Assembly (NCBI RefSeq): GCF_009908265.2
Contig: NZ_JAAATX020000009.1
Span: 1-64,000 of the forward strand
Length of the DNA: 64,000 bases
DNA from: Paragemmobacter amnigenus
GTDB taxonomy: Bacteria; Pseudomonadota; Alphaproteobacteria; Rhodobacterales; Rhodobacteraceae
Reading direction: 5' to 3'
Part shown: positions 17,578-25,732 of the stretch, piece by piece
How positions within the stretch are numbered: position 1 is the stretch's first letter
Layout: each line of letters begins with the position of its first letter
The notes under the pieces: model-generated
Database searches by the model: none
What the model was told of the DNA's origin: nothing
What the model saw: only the letters and a program-made list of their open reading frames with translations
Translations under genes and position numbers: made by a program

Positions 17578-17597
17578 AAAGAGGTGCATAATGAATC

Positions 17598-18137
17598 GTT
17601 GTCGGCGAGATCGCGCAGGGCTTCGGTCAAGGTCTCTTCGGCATCTTCGGTCGGCGATTGGCAGGTCGGGCTGTCGCGCGTGACGTCCACCGACATGGAA
17701 TATTCGTGATAGTATCGGCCACGGTGACTGGCCTCGGCGGCGAGCTGGTAGAAGTTCCGCCGCTGGATGGCTTGCAGGCGGTCGGCGATGCCGTGCAGCG
17801 TCGCGTCCGTCGGGGCGTAGTCCCGGATGCGCGCCGGTGCGCCCTTCGAGTGACTGAGGTACCCTTCGAAGGACGCCCCGTCGCCCTGGCTCCAGAAGCC
17901 GGAGAACCAGATGCAGGGTTTGGCCCGCATCCCGCCACCCATAAGGCGAACGGGCCTGGTCTTCAAACGAATGCCGAGGATTTCACAGACCCGCTCGAAA
18001 TCCTCGTAGACCGCGTCCCACCAAGCGTCATGGGGCTCGAGTTCGCGGTACCAGCTGCGCGCCTTTTCTTTGGCTGTATCCGAGAGTTCGGGGAACTGGT
18101 AGACGGTGGTGCAGATGACTTCAGGCATCGACGTCAT
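17598..18137 (-). pseudogene. Antitoxin-like gene, N-terminal part, interrupted by the serine-recombinase element
   Basis: 180 codons are preserved, beginning MTSMPEVICTTVYQFPELSD and including the family features KARSWYRE, RLMGGGMRAKPCIWFSGFWSQGDGASFEGY and RNFYQLAAEASHRGRYYHEYSM. Proteins of this type are often labelled antitoxin of toxin-antitoxin stability system on Rhodobacterales plasmids, but their function is untested. After residue 180 the frame enters the mobile element and stops within a few codons. The natural C-terminus lies 2.56 kb away at 14898-15038. It overlaps the upstream gene by 17 bases, so it was the last gene of this small operon. Confidence 0.82.
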
Positions 18138-18540
18138 CCCCGTTCAGCGCGGCGGCAAGCCATTCCTGGCTGCTGGTCCAGCCGATGGATTTGCGGGCAC
18201 CGAGATCGATGACATGCGCGCCGCCGCCGAAGGCGTCGAGGCGTGGCCGGGAGCAGGTCAGAGCGTAGGTGAAACCCCAAAGGCCCTTGAGGTCGAACGC
18301 CTCGGCAAGGCACAGCACGAAGCCGATCACCTGTTCGACGTCGCCAGATTCATCGTCGTGGATCCAGAGGATATGCGCAGCGTCGCCCTCTTGCAGCGAA
18401 AGTTCAAAGCCGCTGCAAAGTGGTTCATCGCGGTCCGCGTCTTCAAGCCGCGACTGGACGAACATGCGATGCGCGGCAAGTGCGTTTTCCGAAGTGCCAA
18501 CATCGAGCAGGCACGAGAAATGCGTGAAGTAATCAGCCAT
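18121..18540 (-). CDS. Conserved hypothetical plasmid protein
   Basis: The product is an acidic 139-residue protein (MADYFTHFSCLLDVGTSENA..., then ELSLQEGDAAHILWIHDDESGDVEQVIGFVLCLAEAFDLKGLWGF). I do not recognise a domain. The pattern of acidic loops and short beta segments suggests a soluble cytoplasmic protein. ATG 18540 has a GGAG ribosome site. The gene overlaps the antitoxin-like gene by 17 bases and follows the 64-residue and DUF6915 genes. The four look like one plasmid-backbone operon that has been hit twice by insertions. Confidence 0.75.
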   Translation of the reverse strand: MADYFTHFSCLLDVGTSENALAAHRMFVQSRLEDADRDEPLCSGFELSLQEGDAAHILWIHDDESGDVEQVIGFVLCLAEAFDLKGLWGFTYALTCSRPRLDAFGGGAHVIDLGARKSIGWTSSQEWLAAALNGDDVDA

Positions 18541-18628
18541 AGGTGACTCCTGAATGAGAACCACCCGACCGAAGGGCCGGGCGGTGTGATTGGAGGGGGG
18601 TAAGTCTTTGGGGTCGGGTGTCTGCCGG

Positions 18629-18823
18629 TCAGGACGACGCTGACCTTGCCCTGTCCTGTGCAGCCTCATGCGCATTCAGCATGTCGCGGTAGAACCGCCG
18701 CCGCGACAGCCGCAGACCGGGCTGGCGGCGAATCCACGGATGCAGCGCTTTGACCGCAGCCTTGATGACATCACGCGGTTTTGCCGTCAGGGGAAGATTC
18801 AGATGGGGATAGAACGGGTCCAC
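18629..18823 (-). CDS. Small basic conserved plasmid protein, 64 residues, GTG start
   Basis: The frame VDPFYPHLNLPLTAKPRD, followed by basic helices and RRRFYRDMLNAHEAAQ, is proline-, arginine- and aromatic-rich. The likely start is GTG at 18823, one base after the TGA of the DUF6915 gene, so re-initiation is likely. No ATG fits. Function unknown. The start choice depends on the upstream stop and the start of similarity, not on a strong ribosome site. Confidence 0.6.
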   Translation of the reverse strand: MDPFYPHLNLPLTAKPRDVIKAAVKALHPWIRRQPGLRLSRRRFYRDMLNAHEAAQDRARSASS

Positions 18824-18824
18824 G

Positions 18825-19046
18825 TCACTTGACCTCCAACACGGGCGATACCAGGTGCGGATCGACCAAAGGCTCAAGCTTCTCAGTTCGCCCCATCCAA
18901 GGTTCCGGCCGGATCGCCTTGACCCAGTCCGAAAAGCTGGGGATGAAGCCCAAATCTTCGCGGACGTGCTGCTCGCCGACCCATCGGGTTGGGATGATCC
19001 GGCCCGTCGACAGTGTGATCGTCGGCCCGAAGATCGTCTCCAGCAT
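18825..19046 (-). pseudogene. DUF6915 gene, C-terminal part, separated by the Tn554-like element
   Basis: The minus strand encodes MLETIFGPTI followed by RWVGEQHVREDLGFIPSFSD and WMGR. DUF6915 proteins normally continue from HHAEGIF directly into MLE-IFGP, and that N-terminal half is found at 22424-22582. The join falls at a shared ATG, plus-strand CAT at 19044-19046 and 22424-22426. This half may be translated from its ATG, but it has no promoter of its own that I can see and lacks half the domain. Confidence 0.85.
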
Positions 19047-19121
19047 TATATAGACAGAGTCGGTCAAAACCGACTTCGGGCGTATCGTGGCAGGCGATTT
19101 AGACTCAGTCGGAGATGCGCC

Positions 19122-20264
19122 ATGGTGGATGCAAAGCTTGAAGGCGCCGGCCCTGATCCATCTTCGTTCGCTGCAACCATCGCCGCGTTCGTGACGTACC
19201 TGAATGGGTCGGGATGTTCTCCCAACACCGCGCGCGCTTATCAGCACGATCTTTCGCATCTTCTTTCCTTTCTTGATGAACAGGGGTGGGATTGGCGTGC
19301 GCTGACACCGGCGCGCGCGGTTGACTTGCTGATCCATCTGCGCAGCAAGCCGAGCCGTCGCCGCGGCACCGGGCCGTACCCGTCGTTGGCCGCGACCGAT
19401 GGAGAACGATCTGCTCGGCTCAGCACGGCGACGATCAACCGGGTGCTTGCAGCGGTTTCTTCATTCTTCGAATGGGCGCGGTTCACTGATCGTTTTGCTG
19501 GCCCAAACCCGATCACCCGAATTCATGATCGCGCTGCCGCACATGTCGCTGAACGCCATCGACCGTTCCTGACTGGCGTCACCTCGCAGTCGGCCTTACG
19601 GAGCCCGGTGCGGTTGCGGCAGATCCATCGTTTGCCCCGCCCGATGGCGGATGAGCAGGTCGACGCGCTGATCGCGCAGCTGCGAACGCGCCGCGATCTG
19701 GCAATCATTCGCTTGATGCTCGACGGCGGTCTGCGACCAGGTGAGGTGCTTGGCTTGCACCTCGCCGACATCGCATATGGCAGGCGACGGGTGACCGTCA
19801 GGGTGCGTTTCGATCACCCGCGCGGCGTTCGGAGCAAGTCACGATCTGAGCGCGTCGTCGATTTGCATGAAACTGCAACGCTGCAGTCAGTCAGCGGATA
19901 TGTCATGACCGAACGACCACAGGATACAGACAGTCCCTTCCTGTTTCTAGTCGGTGGCAGTGGCCCACGCAGGCATGAGCCACTTTCCTACGCCGCGCTG
20001 GCCAAGCTTTTTGCGAGGGCGTGCGATCGTGCGAACATACGTAAACCATGGGTGACCCCACATGCCCTGCGCCATACACATGCAACAAAGATGTGGGAGG
20101 CCGGGATGCGCGAGCTGACGCTTCAGCGAAGGCTTGGTCATGCATCGCCAGAAGCAACCCGCGTTTACACCCGGGTTTCCGATCCGATTGTTGTCGCCGA
20201 ATATCGCCGTGCCCTCGGCCTTCCAGACGAGAAGGTGCAGGACCCTGCGGAAGGCGCAAAGTGA
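19122..20264 (+). CDS. Tyrosine recombinase, TnpA-like (Tn554 family)
   Basis: The 380-residue protein has an N-terminal SAM-like core-binding domain (FVTYLNGSGCSPNTARAYQHDL) and a C-terminal catalytic domain. The catalytic residues are the arginine in DGGLRPGEVLGL, H-x-x-R-H in HALRHTHATKM, the histidine in LGHASPEAT and the tyrosine in VYTRV. Length is close to Tn554 TnpA (about 360). ATG 19122 has a GGAG site; the open frame extends upstream into the target gene but is not needed. Its TGA overlaps the ATG of the next gene (TGATG), so the two recombinases are probably made in equal amounts. Confidence 0.88.
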   Translation: MVDAKLEGAGPDPSSFAATIAAFVTYLNGSGCSPNTARAYQHDLSHLLSFLDEQGWDWRALTPARAVDLLIHLRSKPSRRRGTGPYPSLAATDGERSARLSTATINRVLAAVSSFFEWARFTDRFAGPNPITRIHDRAAAHVAERHRPFLTGVTSQSALRSPVRLRQIHRLPRPMADEQVDALIAQLRTRRDLAIIRLMLDGGLRPGEVLGLHLADIAYGRRRVTVRVRFDHPRGVRSKSRSERVVDLHETATLQSVSGYVMTERPQDTDSPFLFLVGGSGPRRHEPLSYAALAKLFARACDRANIRKPWVTPHALRHTHATKMWEAGMRELTLQRRLGHASPEATRVYTRVSDPIVVAEYRRALGLPDEKVQDPAEGAK

Positions 20265-22306
20265 TGCGGGGCCCAGTCTCCGCGGCAGCGATGCAGGCAC
20301 GTTCGATCAATGCCCCATCTCTCTTTCGCAGCAGCCACTGTTCGGCCGATGAATACGACGCGTTTCTACAACGCTGCTATCCGACGAAGCAGTTCGTCCA
20401 ACAACGCCGAAGTCAGCGCAAGCAATTCGTCGAGGCCTGGCCACACATTGAAGAATGGCTGGCCGCGCCGCTCGCAGTCCGTGTCGGTCGGATCAACGGG
20501 CAAACCAGAGCTACCCTTCAGGATCGACCCTCCTATTTCGCGCGCGCCTATCTCTACTATCTGGCGCTGAAAGGGCATCTACGATTGGATTATCCGTGGC
20601 TGCTCGCCGTCGGCGACCTTTGCGTTCACGACGTGGCACGGCTGTTGGATATCGATCTCGGTGTCGAGAGACTTGCGCGCGAGGCGACAGACCTAGGTCT
20701 CGTCTATGCGGGTGCTGATCGAGCAATGCGGTGGACGCTCGGGCGTCTCGCCCTTCACCAGGGACCCCAACTGGTCAGCGCTTTGCGTCAGAACGACATC
20801 AATGAGCTCCTCGTCGCCGTTCGGATGTTCGGCGATAGATCAGATCTTGGTGCCTACTGGACCTCGAGCGACCGGTATCGTCTGGTCTCCAAAGCTTGGA
20901 TTACGATGATCGGCCAGCTGCGCTTGGCACTCTATCACCGCGGGCAAGTCGACGACCCGCCGCGAAAGATCATGCCATCGGCGGATTTGAAGGCGGCACA
21001 GCCTGAAATGGGCGCATTGATCGATGAATGGCTTGTACGCCGTGCACCAAGCTTGCGACCGGTCACCGTGTACCACCACGCGCTTACCGCCCGCCGATTT
21101 CTGCAGCATTTGGCCAAAACGGCACCAGAAGTGCGCACCTTTGGGCAGGTAAAGCATGAGCACATCGTCAGCTGGATGAACGCGATGAAGACCGAGTTGT
21201 CGCCAAAGACCGGGCGACCACTCACTGCGAATTCTCAGAGGGGACGCGTTGTCCGGCTGGCACAATTCTTCAAGGATGCCGAGGACTGGGCGTGGACTGA
21301 AGTGCCGCGATGGCCGCTCGTGGCAAAACGCGATCTGCCGCGCGTGCCCGACCGAATTCCCCGATACATCCCTCGTGCTGAGCTCGAACGGCTGATGGAG
21401 GAAATCCGGGCGCTTTCCGATCCGTTCCAGCGCGCAGCTATGCTCCTCGCTAGGTGGTCAGGTGCGCGCCGCAGCGAAATTCAGCGCCTATCTGTGGACT
21501 GCCTCGACCAATACGCCGATGGCACGGCGCGCCTTCGGCTGCCTGTCGGTAAGACCGCCCGTGAGCGCCAAATCCCACTGCATGATGAGGCCGCAGAGGC
21601 CCTTCGGGTTGTGCTGGGTCTCCGCGCTAAGGTCGCAGACCGAATGCTGCCCGACGAACGGACAGGCGATCTCGTCCGGTTCGTGTTCGTCTGGCGCGGA
21701 AAACTGATGAGCGGACGCCATCTGTTTGGTGCGCCATTGAAGCGGGTGTGTGCCGCCACGGGCTTGGTCGACGCCCGAGGCAGGCCAACCGTGACCATGC
21801 ACCGATTCCGCCACACGCTCGGAACCGAACTCGCAGAACGCGGTGCAAAGCTTCACACCATCATGAGCGTCCTCGGCCACGAAAGCCCTCAGATGACTAT
21901 GGTATATGCGCGGATCGGCGACGCAGAGGTGCTGCGCGACTACCAGTCCGTTCTGGAACCAGGCGCCATGATTGCGGGTGCAGGAGCGGAAGTGATCCGA
22001 TCCGGAAATCTTGGCGAAAGCGCGGTCGACTGGCTTCGCAGCAACTTCTTCAAGACTGCGCTGGAACTGGGACATTGTCTGAGGTTGCCCTCGGAAGGTC
22101 CTTGCGAATGCGACCTTTACCTGAGCTGTTCTCGCTTTGTAACGACGCCGTGCTACGCGCCGCGGCTGCGCGAACGCCGTCGATTGGAACTGTCTCTCGC
22201 CGAAGACGCGCGCGCCCGCTCTTGGTCGCGCGAAGTCGAACGTCATTGCGCCGTCGCAAGAAGAGTCGAACAACTCTTGACCGACCTCGGCGAGGAATTG
22301 GAATGA
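20264..22306 (+). CDS. Tyrosine recombinase, TnpB-like (Tn554 family)
   Basis: The 680-residue protein is about the size of Tn554 TnpB. Catalytic residues are visible in the C-terminal third: the arginine in RWSGARRSEIQRLS, H-R-F-R-H in TMHRFRHTLGTEL, LGHESPQMT and the tyrosine in MVYARIGD. After the catalytic domain comes a Cys-rich tail (CECDLYLSCSRFVTTPCYAP), typical of this TnpB group and possibly zinc-binding. The N-terminal 300 residues are a large helical DNA-binding region. ATG 20264 overlaps the upstream stop by one base. The frame is intact, so the element may still be able to move. Confidence 0.86.
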   Translation: MRGPVSAAAMQARSINAPSLFRSSHCSADEYDAFLQRCYPTKQFVQQRRSQRKQFVEAWPHIEEWLAAPLAVRVGRINGQTRATLQDRPSYFARAYLYYLALKGHLRLDYPWLLAVGDLCVHDVARLLDIDLGVERLAREATDLGLVYAGADRAMRWTLGRLALHQGPQLVSALRQNDINELLVAVRMFGDRSDLGAYWTSSDRYRLVSKAWITMIGQLRLALYHRGQVDDPPRKIMPSADLKAAQPEMGALIDEWLVRRAPSLRPVTVYHHALTARRFLQHLAKTAPEVRTFGQVKHEHIVSWMNAMKTELSPKTGRPLTANSQRGRVVRLAQFFKDAEDWAWTEVPRWPLVAKRDLPRVPDRIPRYIPRAELERLMEEIRALSDPFQRAAMLLARWSGARRSEIQRLSVDCLDQYADGTARLRLPVGKTARERQIPLHDEAAEALRVVLGLRAKVADRMLPDERTGDLVRFVFVWRGKLMSGRHLFGAPLKRVCAATGLVDARGRPTVTMHRFRHTLGTELAERGAKLHTIMSVLGHESPQMTMVYARIGDAEVLRDYQSVLEPGAMIAGAGAEVIRSGNLGESAVDWLRSNFFKTALELGHCLRLPSEGPCECDLYLSCSRFVTTPCYAPRLRERRRLELSLAEDARARSWSREVERHCAVARRVEQLLTDLGEELE

Positions 22307-22323
22307 AATACGCCCCCGGACAC

Positions 22324-22377
22324 GGAACAGGCCGACCACCGCCAGCTTTTTGGGGAGCGCGGCGGTCGGCCTGTTCC
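22324..22377. terminator. Long hairpin near the right end of the Tn554-like element
   Basis: GGAACAGGCCGACC at 22324-22337 and GGTCGGCCTGTTCC at 22364-22377 form a perfect 14-base stem with a 26-base loop that contains a T run. It begins 18 bases after the TnpB stop. It may end recombinase transcription or serve as a structural end of the element. Confidence 0.6.
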
Positions 22378-22423
22378 TACCCAATACCCCTGCACCTTTA
22401 CACTTGCCTGTCCATGTAACGGC

Positions 22424-22582
22424 CATAAAGATGCCCTCGGCATGGTGGCGCAGCGCCCGATGCCGGAAGTCGGCCGTGATCTCCTTGCTGGCATCGAACC
22501 AGGCATGCACCGAGATGAAATCGTCGACCGTGCCGCCCCATTTCTTCACCGAGGACAGGGCGTGGTGATAGGGATGTGCCAT
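22424..22582 (-). pseudogene. DUF6915 gene, N-terminal part, interrupted
   Basis: 53 codons remain, starting MAHPYHHALSSVKKWGG and ending with HRALRHHAEGIFM. This is the conserved N-terminal half of DUF6915 proteins. After residue 53 the frame runs into the recombinase element and reads nonsense. The rest of the gene lies at 18825-19046 on the same strand. Rejoined at the shared ATG, the protein is about 125 residues, normal for the family. Confidence 0.85.
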
Positions 22583-22592
22583 ACCCGCCCCC

Positions 22593-23084
22593 TCAGAAAT
22601 GGTGAGTGTAGAGTTCGGACGACGTGAAGCGTTCGTTGAACTCGAGGTGGATGCAGCGGGCCGCGGCGTCGAAGCAGAACTCGCCGTAGGCGCCGTCGTT
22701 GTTTTCCCAACCGCCATGGGTATCGGAGAGGAAATCGTAGGCGAGTTGCTCGACCACATCCTCCAGCGAGAGCTGCCGCATCTCGACCTCGGGGTCGTCC
22801 CAGGTCAATGCCGCATAGGCGATCTCGGTCGCTGGGAACTCGACGGCGGTCTCGCCGGACCAGGCGCCGATGCTTTCGATCTGGCCACTGTCCCCGGCAC
22901 CGTCGAAAGTCACTGTGACATGGGTGATGTCGGCGGCCATGAGGCCGTCGAAGAGGCGGTCCTTGTTGCCCGGGCGCAGCGCTTCGATCCGGGTGGTGCG
23001 TTCGGCATGCGCCGCGAAGATCTGCGCCATGTCGACGGTCGTGGGTGCCATCGGCGGCGCGAGGGTGGGTTCAGTCAGGGTCAT
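22593..23084 (-). CDS. DUF6878 family protein
   Basis: The 163-residue acidic protein has a central beta-rich segment (ITHVTVTFDGAGDSGQIESI) and a C-terminal segment (LSLEDVVEQLAYDFLSDTHGGWENNDGAYGEF, then IHLEFNERF). Both are characteristic of DUF6878 proteins on alphaproteobacterial plasmids. No catalytic motif is evident. ATG 23084 has an upstream GGAG. It lies 10 bases before the DUF6915 N-terminal half in the same direction, so the two belonged to one operon. The cellular role is unknown. Confidence 0.8.
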   Translation of the reverse strand: MTLTEPTLAPPMAPTTVDMAQIFAAHAERTTRIEALRPGNKDRLFDGLMAADITHVTVTFDGAGDSGQIESIGAWSGETAVEFPATEIAYAALTWDDPEVEMRQLSLEDVVEQLAYDFLSDTHGGWENNDGAYGEFCFDAAARCIHLEFNERFTSSELYTHHF

Positions 23085-23184
23085 CGGGGGTCTCCTGTAG
23101 GGGAAAGGGATTGAAGCCGGGCCGGGCGATCTCTCTCCCCCGGACAAGCTCCAAATCCCCCGGCCCTTCTCTGCCTCTCGGGCA

Positions 23185-23703
23185 TCACGCCGCGACCTGC
23201 AGCGCCCGGGCGGCGAAGGCGCGCCAGAGCGGGTCGACGAGACGCGCATCAAGAAGATCGGCGCGGTGGCGTAGCCGCTGCGCCAGATCGGGCTCACCCC
23301 AAGCAGCCGCGCGGCCCGCCTGCGCGCGCAGCTGGCTTGCCTCGGTTACGACGCCCCGCGCCTCGGCACCGCTCGTCACCGGGTGGCACCAGGCGACGGC
23401 GTGGTCGCTGGCGGCCCCGGCCAGCACAAGGCGCTCGTCGCGGTCGAGGATCGCCAGAAGCTGGGGCGCGGCGTTCGTGTCCATCCCCTCGGCATGGTCG
23501 ATCGCGCCCTGCATGGCCTCGGCCAGCGTCGCGAAGCGGGCGAGCACTAGGGGCGCGGCGCGGCCCGACATGAGATCAGTCGGTGCGCGGCGCGACAGGG
23601 TCAGGGCGAAGGGATGATTGGGGTCAGCGTCGCCCGAGGGAAAAAGCGGCGGAACGCCCCGCGCGTAGGCGGTCGGGTGGTTCGGCAAGGGCAGGTCGAA
23701 CAT
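23185..23703 (-). CDS. Conserved hypothetical plasmid protein
   Basis: This is a 172-residue protein with an alanine-rich helical C-terminal half. It begins MFDLPLPNHPTAYARGVPPLFPSGDADPNHPFALTLSRR, and a later segment reads LAEAMQGAIDHAEGMDTNAAPQLLAILDRDERLVLAGAA. I do not recognise a named domain. It lies between RadC-like and DUF6878 genes, an order I associate with Rhodobacterales plasmid backbones. ATG 23703 was chosen because the upstream extension lacks similarity to anything and has no ribosome site. It is soluble, with no signal peptide or membrane segment. Confidence 0.7.
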   Translation of the reverse strand: MFDLPLPNHPTAYARGVPPLFPSGDADPNHPFALTLSRRAPTDLMSGRAAPLVLARFATLAEAMQGAIDHAEGMDTNAAPQLLAILDRDERLVLAGAASDHAVAWCHPVTSGAEARGVVTEASQLRAQAGRAAAWGEPDLAQRLRHRADLLDARLVDPLWRAFAARALQVAA

Positions 23704-23811
23704 GGGCAGATCTCCGACGGCGCGGGAAGCCTCTCTCCCCGCTTCACCGTCAAAGACCAAACCGCCGCCCTCTTCCTCGAAGGGGCGACGGTGATGGATC
23801 TGGCCGCAGCG

Positions 23812-24252
23812 TCAGAGCTTGCCGAGTGCCCGCAGGCTCAGCTCCGTCCCGGCACCAACTATGATGTGGTCGTGCAGCGTCAGCCCGAGGTACTTGCAGC
23901 CCTTCTGGATCTCCTTGGTCATGCTGAGATCTGCCTCCGACGGCGTCGGGTCGCCCGATGGATGGTTGTGGACCAGGATCAAGGCGCTGGCGTTCAGCAT
24001 CAACGCCCGCTTGATCACCTCGCGCGGATAAACCGGGACGTGATCAACTGTGCCAGTCGACAGGAGCTCATCGGAGATGATGCGGTTCTTGCGGTCGAGA
24101 TAGAGGACGTGGAAGCGCTCGACCGGTCCGCGGACGGTGAGCGCGCAATAGTCCATGAGCGCCTGCCAGCTGCCGATGACCGGGTTCTGGCTGAGGTAGC
24201 GGCCGAGGATGTCACGTGCCTCGAGGACGATAGTTTCTTCCTGGGGGGTCAT
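23812..24252 (-). CDS. RadC-like JAB-domain protein
   Basis: The 146-residue protein contains the complete JAMM/MPN+ metal site HNHPSGDPTPSEAD (His95, His97, Asp108) that defines the RadC/YkfG family, plus the VPVYPREVIKRAL and LHDHIIVG segments. It lacks the N-terminal helix-hairpin-helix UPF0758 domain of chromosomal RadC, so it is the short plasmid or phage type. The fold is that of a zinc hydrolase, and the physiological substrate is unknown. Such genes commonly sit beside DUF932 and anti-restriction genes on plasmids, as here. Confidence 0.9.
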   Translation of the reverse strand: MTPQEETIVLEARDILGRYLSQNPVIGSWQALMDYCALTVRGPVERFHVLYLDRKNRIISDELLSTGTVDHVPVYPREVIKRALMLNASALILVHNHPSGDPTPSEADLSMTKEIQKGCKYLGLTLHDHIIVGAGTELSLRALGKL

Positions 24253-24376
24253 GGGATCTCGCTGAAAAGCGCAGGCCGAAGCCCCCTGCCCTCTCGAGGC
24301 GGGGCCTGCGGCATGCTGTTTGAAGGGGAAAGTGCGACCGCCGCGCGCGAGGGCGGTCGCGATGTCGGGCCCGGCG

Positions 24377-25576
24377 TCAGCCGACCCGATCGATGAGCTT
24401 CTTGGCGCGCCCTTCCATGTCGAGGCGGGCGTCCTGCTGGGTCTTGTCGCGCGCGAGCCGCGTGATGCCCTGCACGAAGTCGAAGATGCTCTCGGGCGGG
24501 CGGCCCTCTTCCATCAGCACCTTCTCGATGATCTTGCCCGACTCCGCCTTCGAGAAGCCGCGTTTTCTCAGGAAGTCATCCCTGTCCTCGTCCGTCCGCG
24601 CGACGATCTGCTGCCGTGCGGCCTTGATGCCGTTCACGAAGCCCTGCGGCGAGGAATTGGCGAAGCGCGTCAGCGCCGGGGCCGCCTCATGGGCAAAGCG
24701 GGATGCGGCATACTTCGAGTGGCGGATGGTGATCTCCTGGAAATCCTCGACGCCCCACAGGTTGCGGTTCTGGCACACCGCGCGAAGATAGAAGCTCGCC
24801 ATCCCAAGTGTCTTCGCGCCCACCTCGGAATTCCAGCAGTAGAAGCCCCGGAAATAGAGATCGGGGGAGCCATCGGGCAAACGGCCCGCCTCGATCGGGT
24901 TGTGATCGTCGACCAAGAAGAGGAAGACATCGCGGTCCGAGGCATAGAGCGTGGTAGTGTCGCGGCTAATCTCGACATCGGGGTTGTAGACCCCGGTCGA
25001 CCAGTCGAGCACGCCCGGCACCTTCCAGCGCGTGTCACCGGTGCCATTGCCCGCGATGCGCTGCACCGCCTCGACCAGTTCATGGTCATGGATGCGGCCA
25101 TAGTCGGGGCCGGTCACGGCACGCAGTTCGGTGCGGCCATCTTCGGTTTCGAAGGTCTTCACCTGCTCGGCGCGGTGGTTGGTCAGGCCGTATTGCAGGT
25201 TGATCCCCGCCAGCGGCGCGGGCAGCTGCCGCAAGTAGGAAGCCGGAGCGCCAACGATGCTGGCAAGCTGGCCGAAGGCCCAGTGCGTGGGTGCGACCGG
25301 TTCATGTGCCTTCGGCAGCATCAGGTGCAAGCGCTCCGGGTTGTCGCGCGCGGCCTCGACGTGGATGTCGGCGGTCTGCACGATCCGGCTGCGGCTGCGC
25401 TCGGAGCGGCCCTTCACCGATGTCCAGAGATCGTCGAGCGACAGATACCGCTCATCATCTGGCCGGTTGAACCATTCGGACGACACCCGCCCGTTCCGCT
25501 CACCCCGGCTCACGTCGACTTTCCAGCCACCAGTCCGCGTCGGTGCGACCGGATCCAGAACTTCAACAACGCCCAT
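24377..25576 (-). CDS. DUF932 domain plasmid protein
   Basis: The 399-residue protein matches the DUF932 (phage/plasmid-like TIGR03299) pattern. It has IVGAPASYLRQLPAPLAGINLQYGL, a middle VFLFLVDDHNPIEAG with GFYCWNSEVGAKTLGMASFYLRAVCQNRN, and a helical C-terminus. DUF932 proteins are widespread on plasmids and phages, but their biochemical activity is not established. It is full length with no frameshift. It lies upstream of the RadC-like gene in the same orientation, separated by 124 bases in which I see no gene. Confidence 0.85.
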   Translation of the reverse strand: MGVVEVLDPVAPTRTGGWKVDVSRGERNGRVSSEWFNRPDDERYLSLDDLWTSVKGRSERSRSRIVQTADIHVEAARDNPERLHLMLPKAHEPVAPTHWAFGQLASIVGAPASYLRQLPAPLAGINLQYGLTNHRAEQVKTFETEDGRTELRAVTGPDYGRIHDHELVEAVQRIAGNGTGDTRWKVPGVLDWSTGVYNPDVEISRDTTTLYASDRDVFLFLVDDHNPIEAGRLPDGSPDLYFRGFYCWNSEVGAKTLGMASFYLRAVCQNRNLWGVEDFQEITIRHSKYAASRFAHEAAPALTRFANSSPQGFVNGIKAARQQIVARTDEDRDDFLRKRGFSKAESGKIIEKVLMEEGRPPESIFDFVQGITRLARDKTQQDARLDMEGRAKKLIDRVG

Positions 25577-25732
25577 CGGTTATCTCCCGCGACGGGCGCC
25601 GGGAGCCACTCTCCCAACCCTCAACCCGTCACCGGGAAACCGGCACTCCTCTTACTCTTCGGGCCGTAACCAGCATCGGTCCAACCCTGTCGAAGGGTGA
25701 GCCACAAATTCATCCTTGAAGGACTTGGAAAT

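Larger units (their letters stand above)
15039..17597 (+). mobile_element. Serine-recombinase element inserted in an antitoxin-like gene
   Basis: The segment of about 2.56 kb carries three tightly packed plus-strand genes: a DUF5372-like gene, a 59-residue gene and a large serine recombinase. It lies between the two halves of one minus-strand gene. Both junctions share the dinucleotide TC (15037-15038 and 17596-17597), as expected for a serine recombinase crossover, and excision there restores the frame. GTGCATTA (about 15068) and GTGCATAA (about 17584) near the two ends may be recombinase-binding half sites. The exact crossover could shift by a few bases. Confidence 0.75.
19047..22423 (+). 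mobile_element. Tn554-like two-recombinase element inserted in a DUF6915 gene
   Basis: The roughly 3.4 kb segment carries only two overlapping tyrosine recombinase genes and splits one DUF6915 gene. Its ends carry an imperfect inverted repeat: TATATAGACAG at 19047-19057 and CTGTCCATGTA at 22408-22418, 9 of 11 matching when inverted. The trinucleotide CAT flanks both junctions. Tn554 elements also move with paired tyrosine recombinases (TnpA and TnpB) and lack classical target duplications. No TnpC and no cargo gene are present, so this is a minimal element. Confidence 0.75.

Noticed and set aside
15042-17610. TCGGCGAG repeated at both edges of the serine-recombinase element as the target duplication
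   Set aside because: Joining at that repeat does not restore the reading frame of the split gene. Joining at the TC dinucleotide does.
21488-22759. A long minus-strand frame of 423 codons
   Set aside because: Only the 53 codons from MAHPYHH to HHAEGIFM are real DUF6915 sequence. The rest reads antisense through the TnpB-like gene.
24320-25669. A 449-codon plus-strand open frame
   Set aside because: It is antisense to the DUF932 gene and has no ribosome site or recognisable motif.
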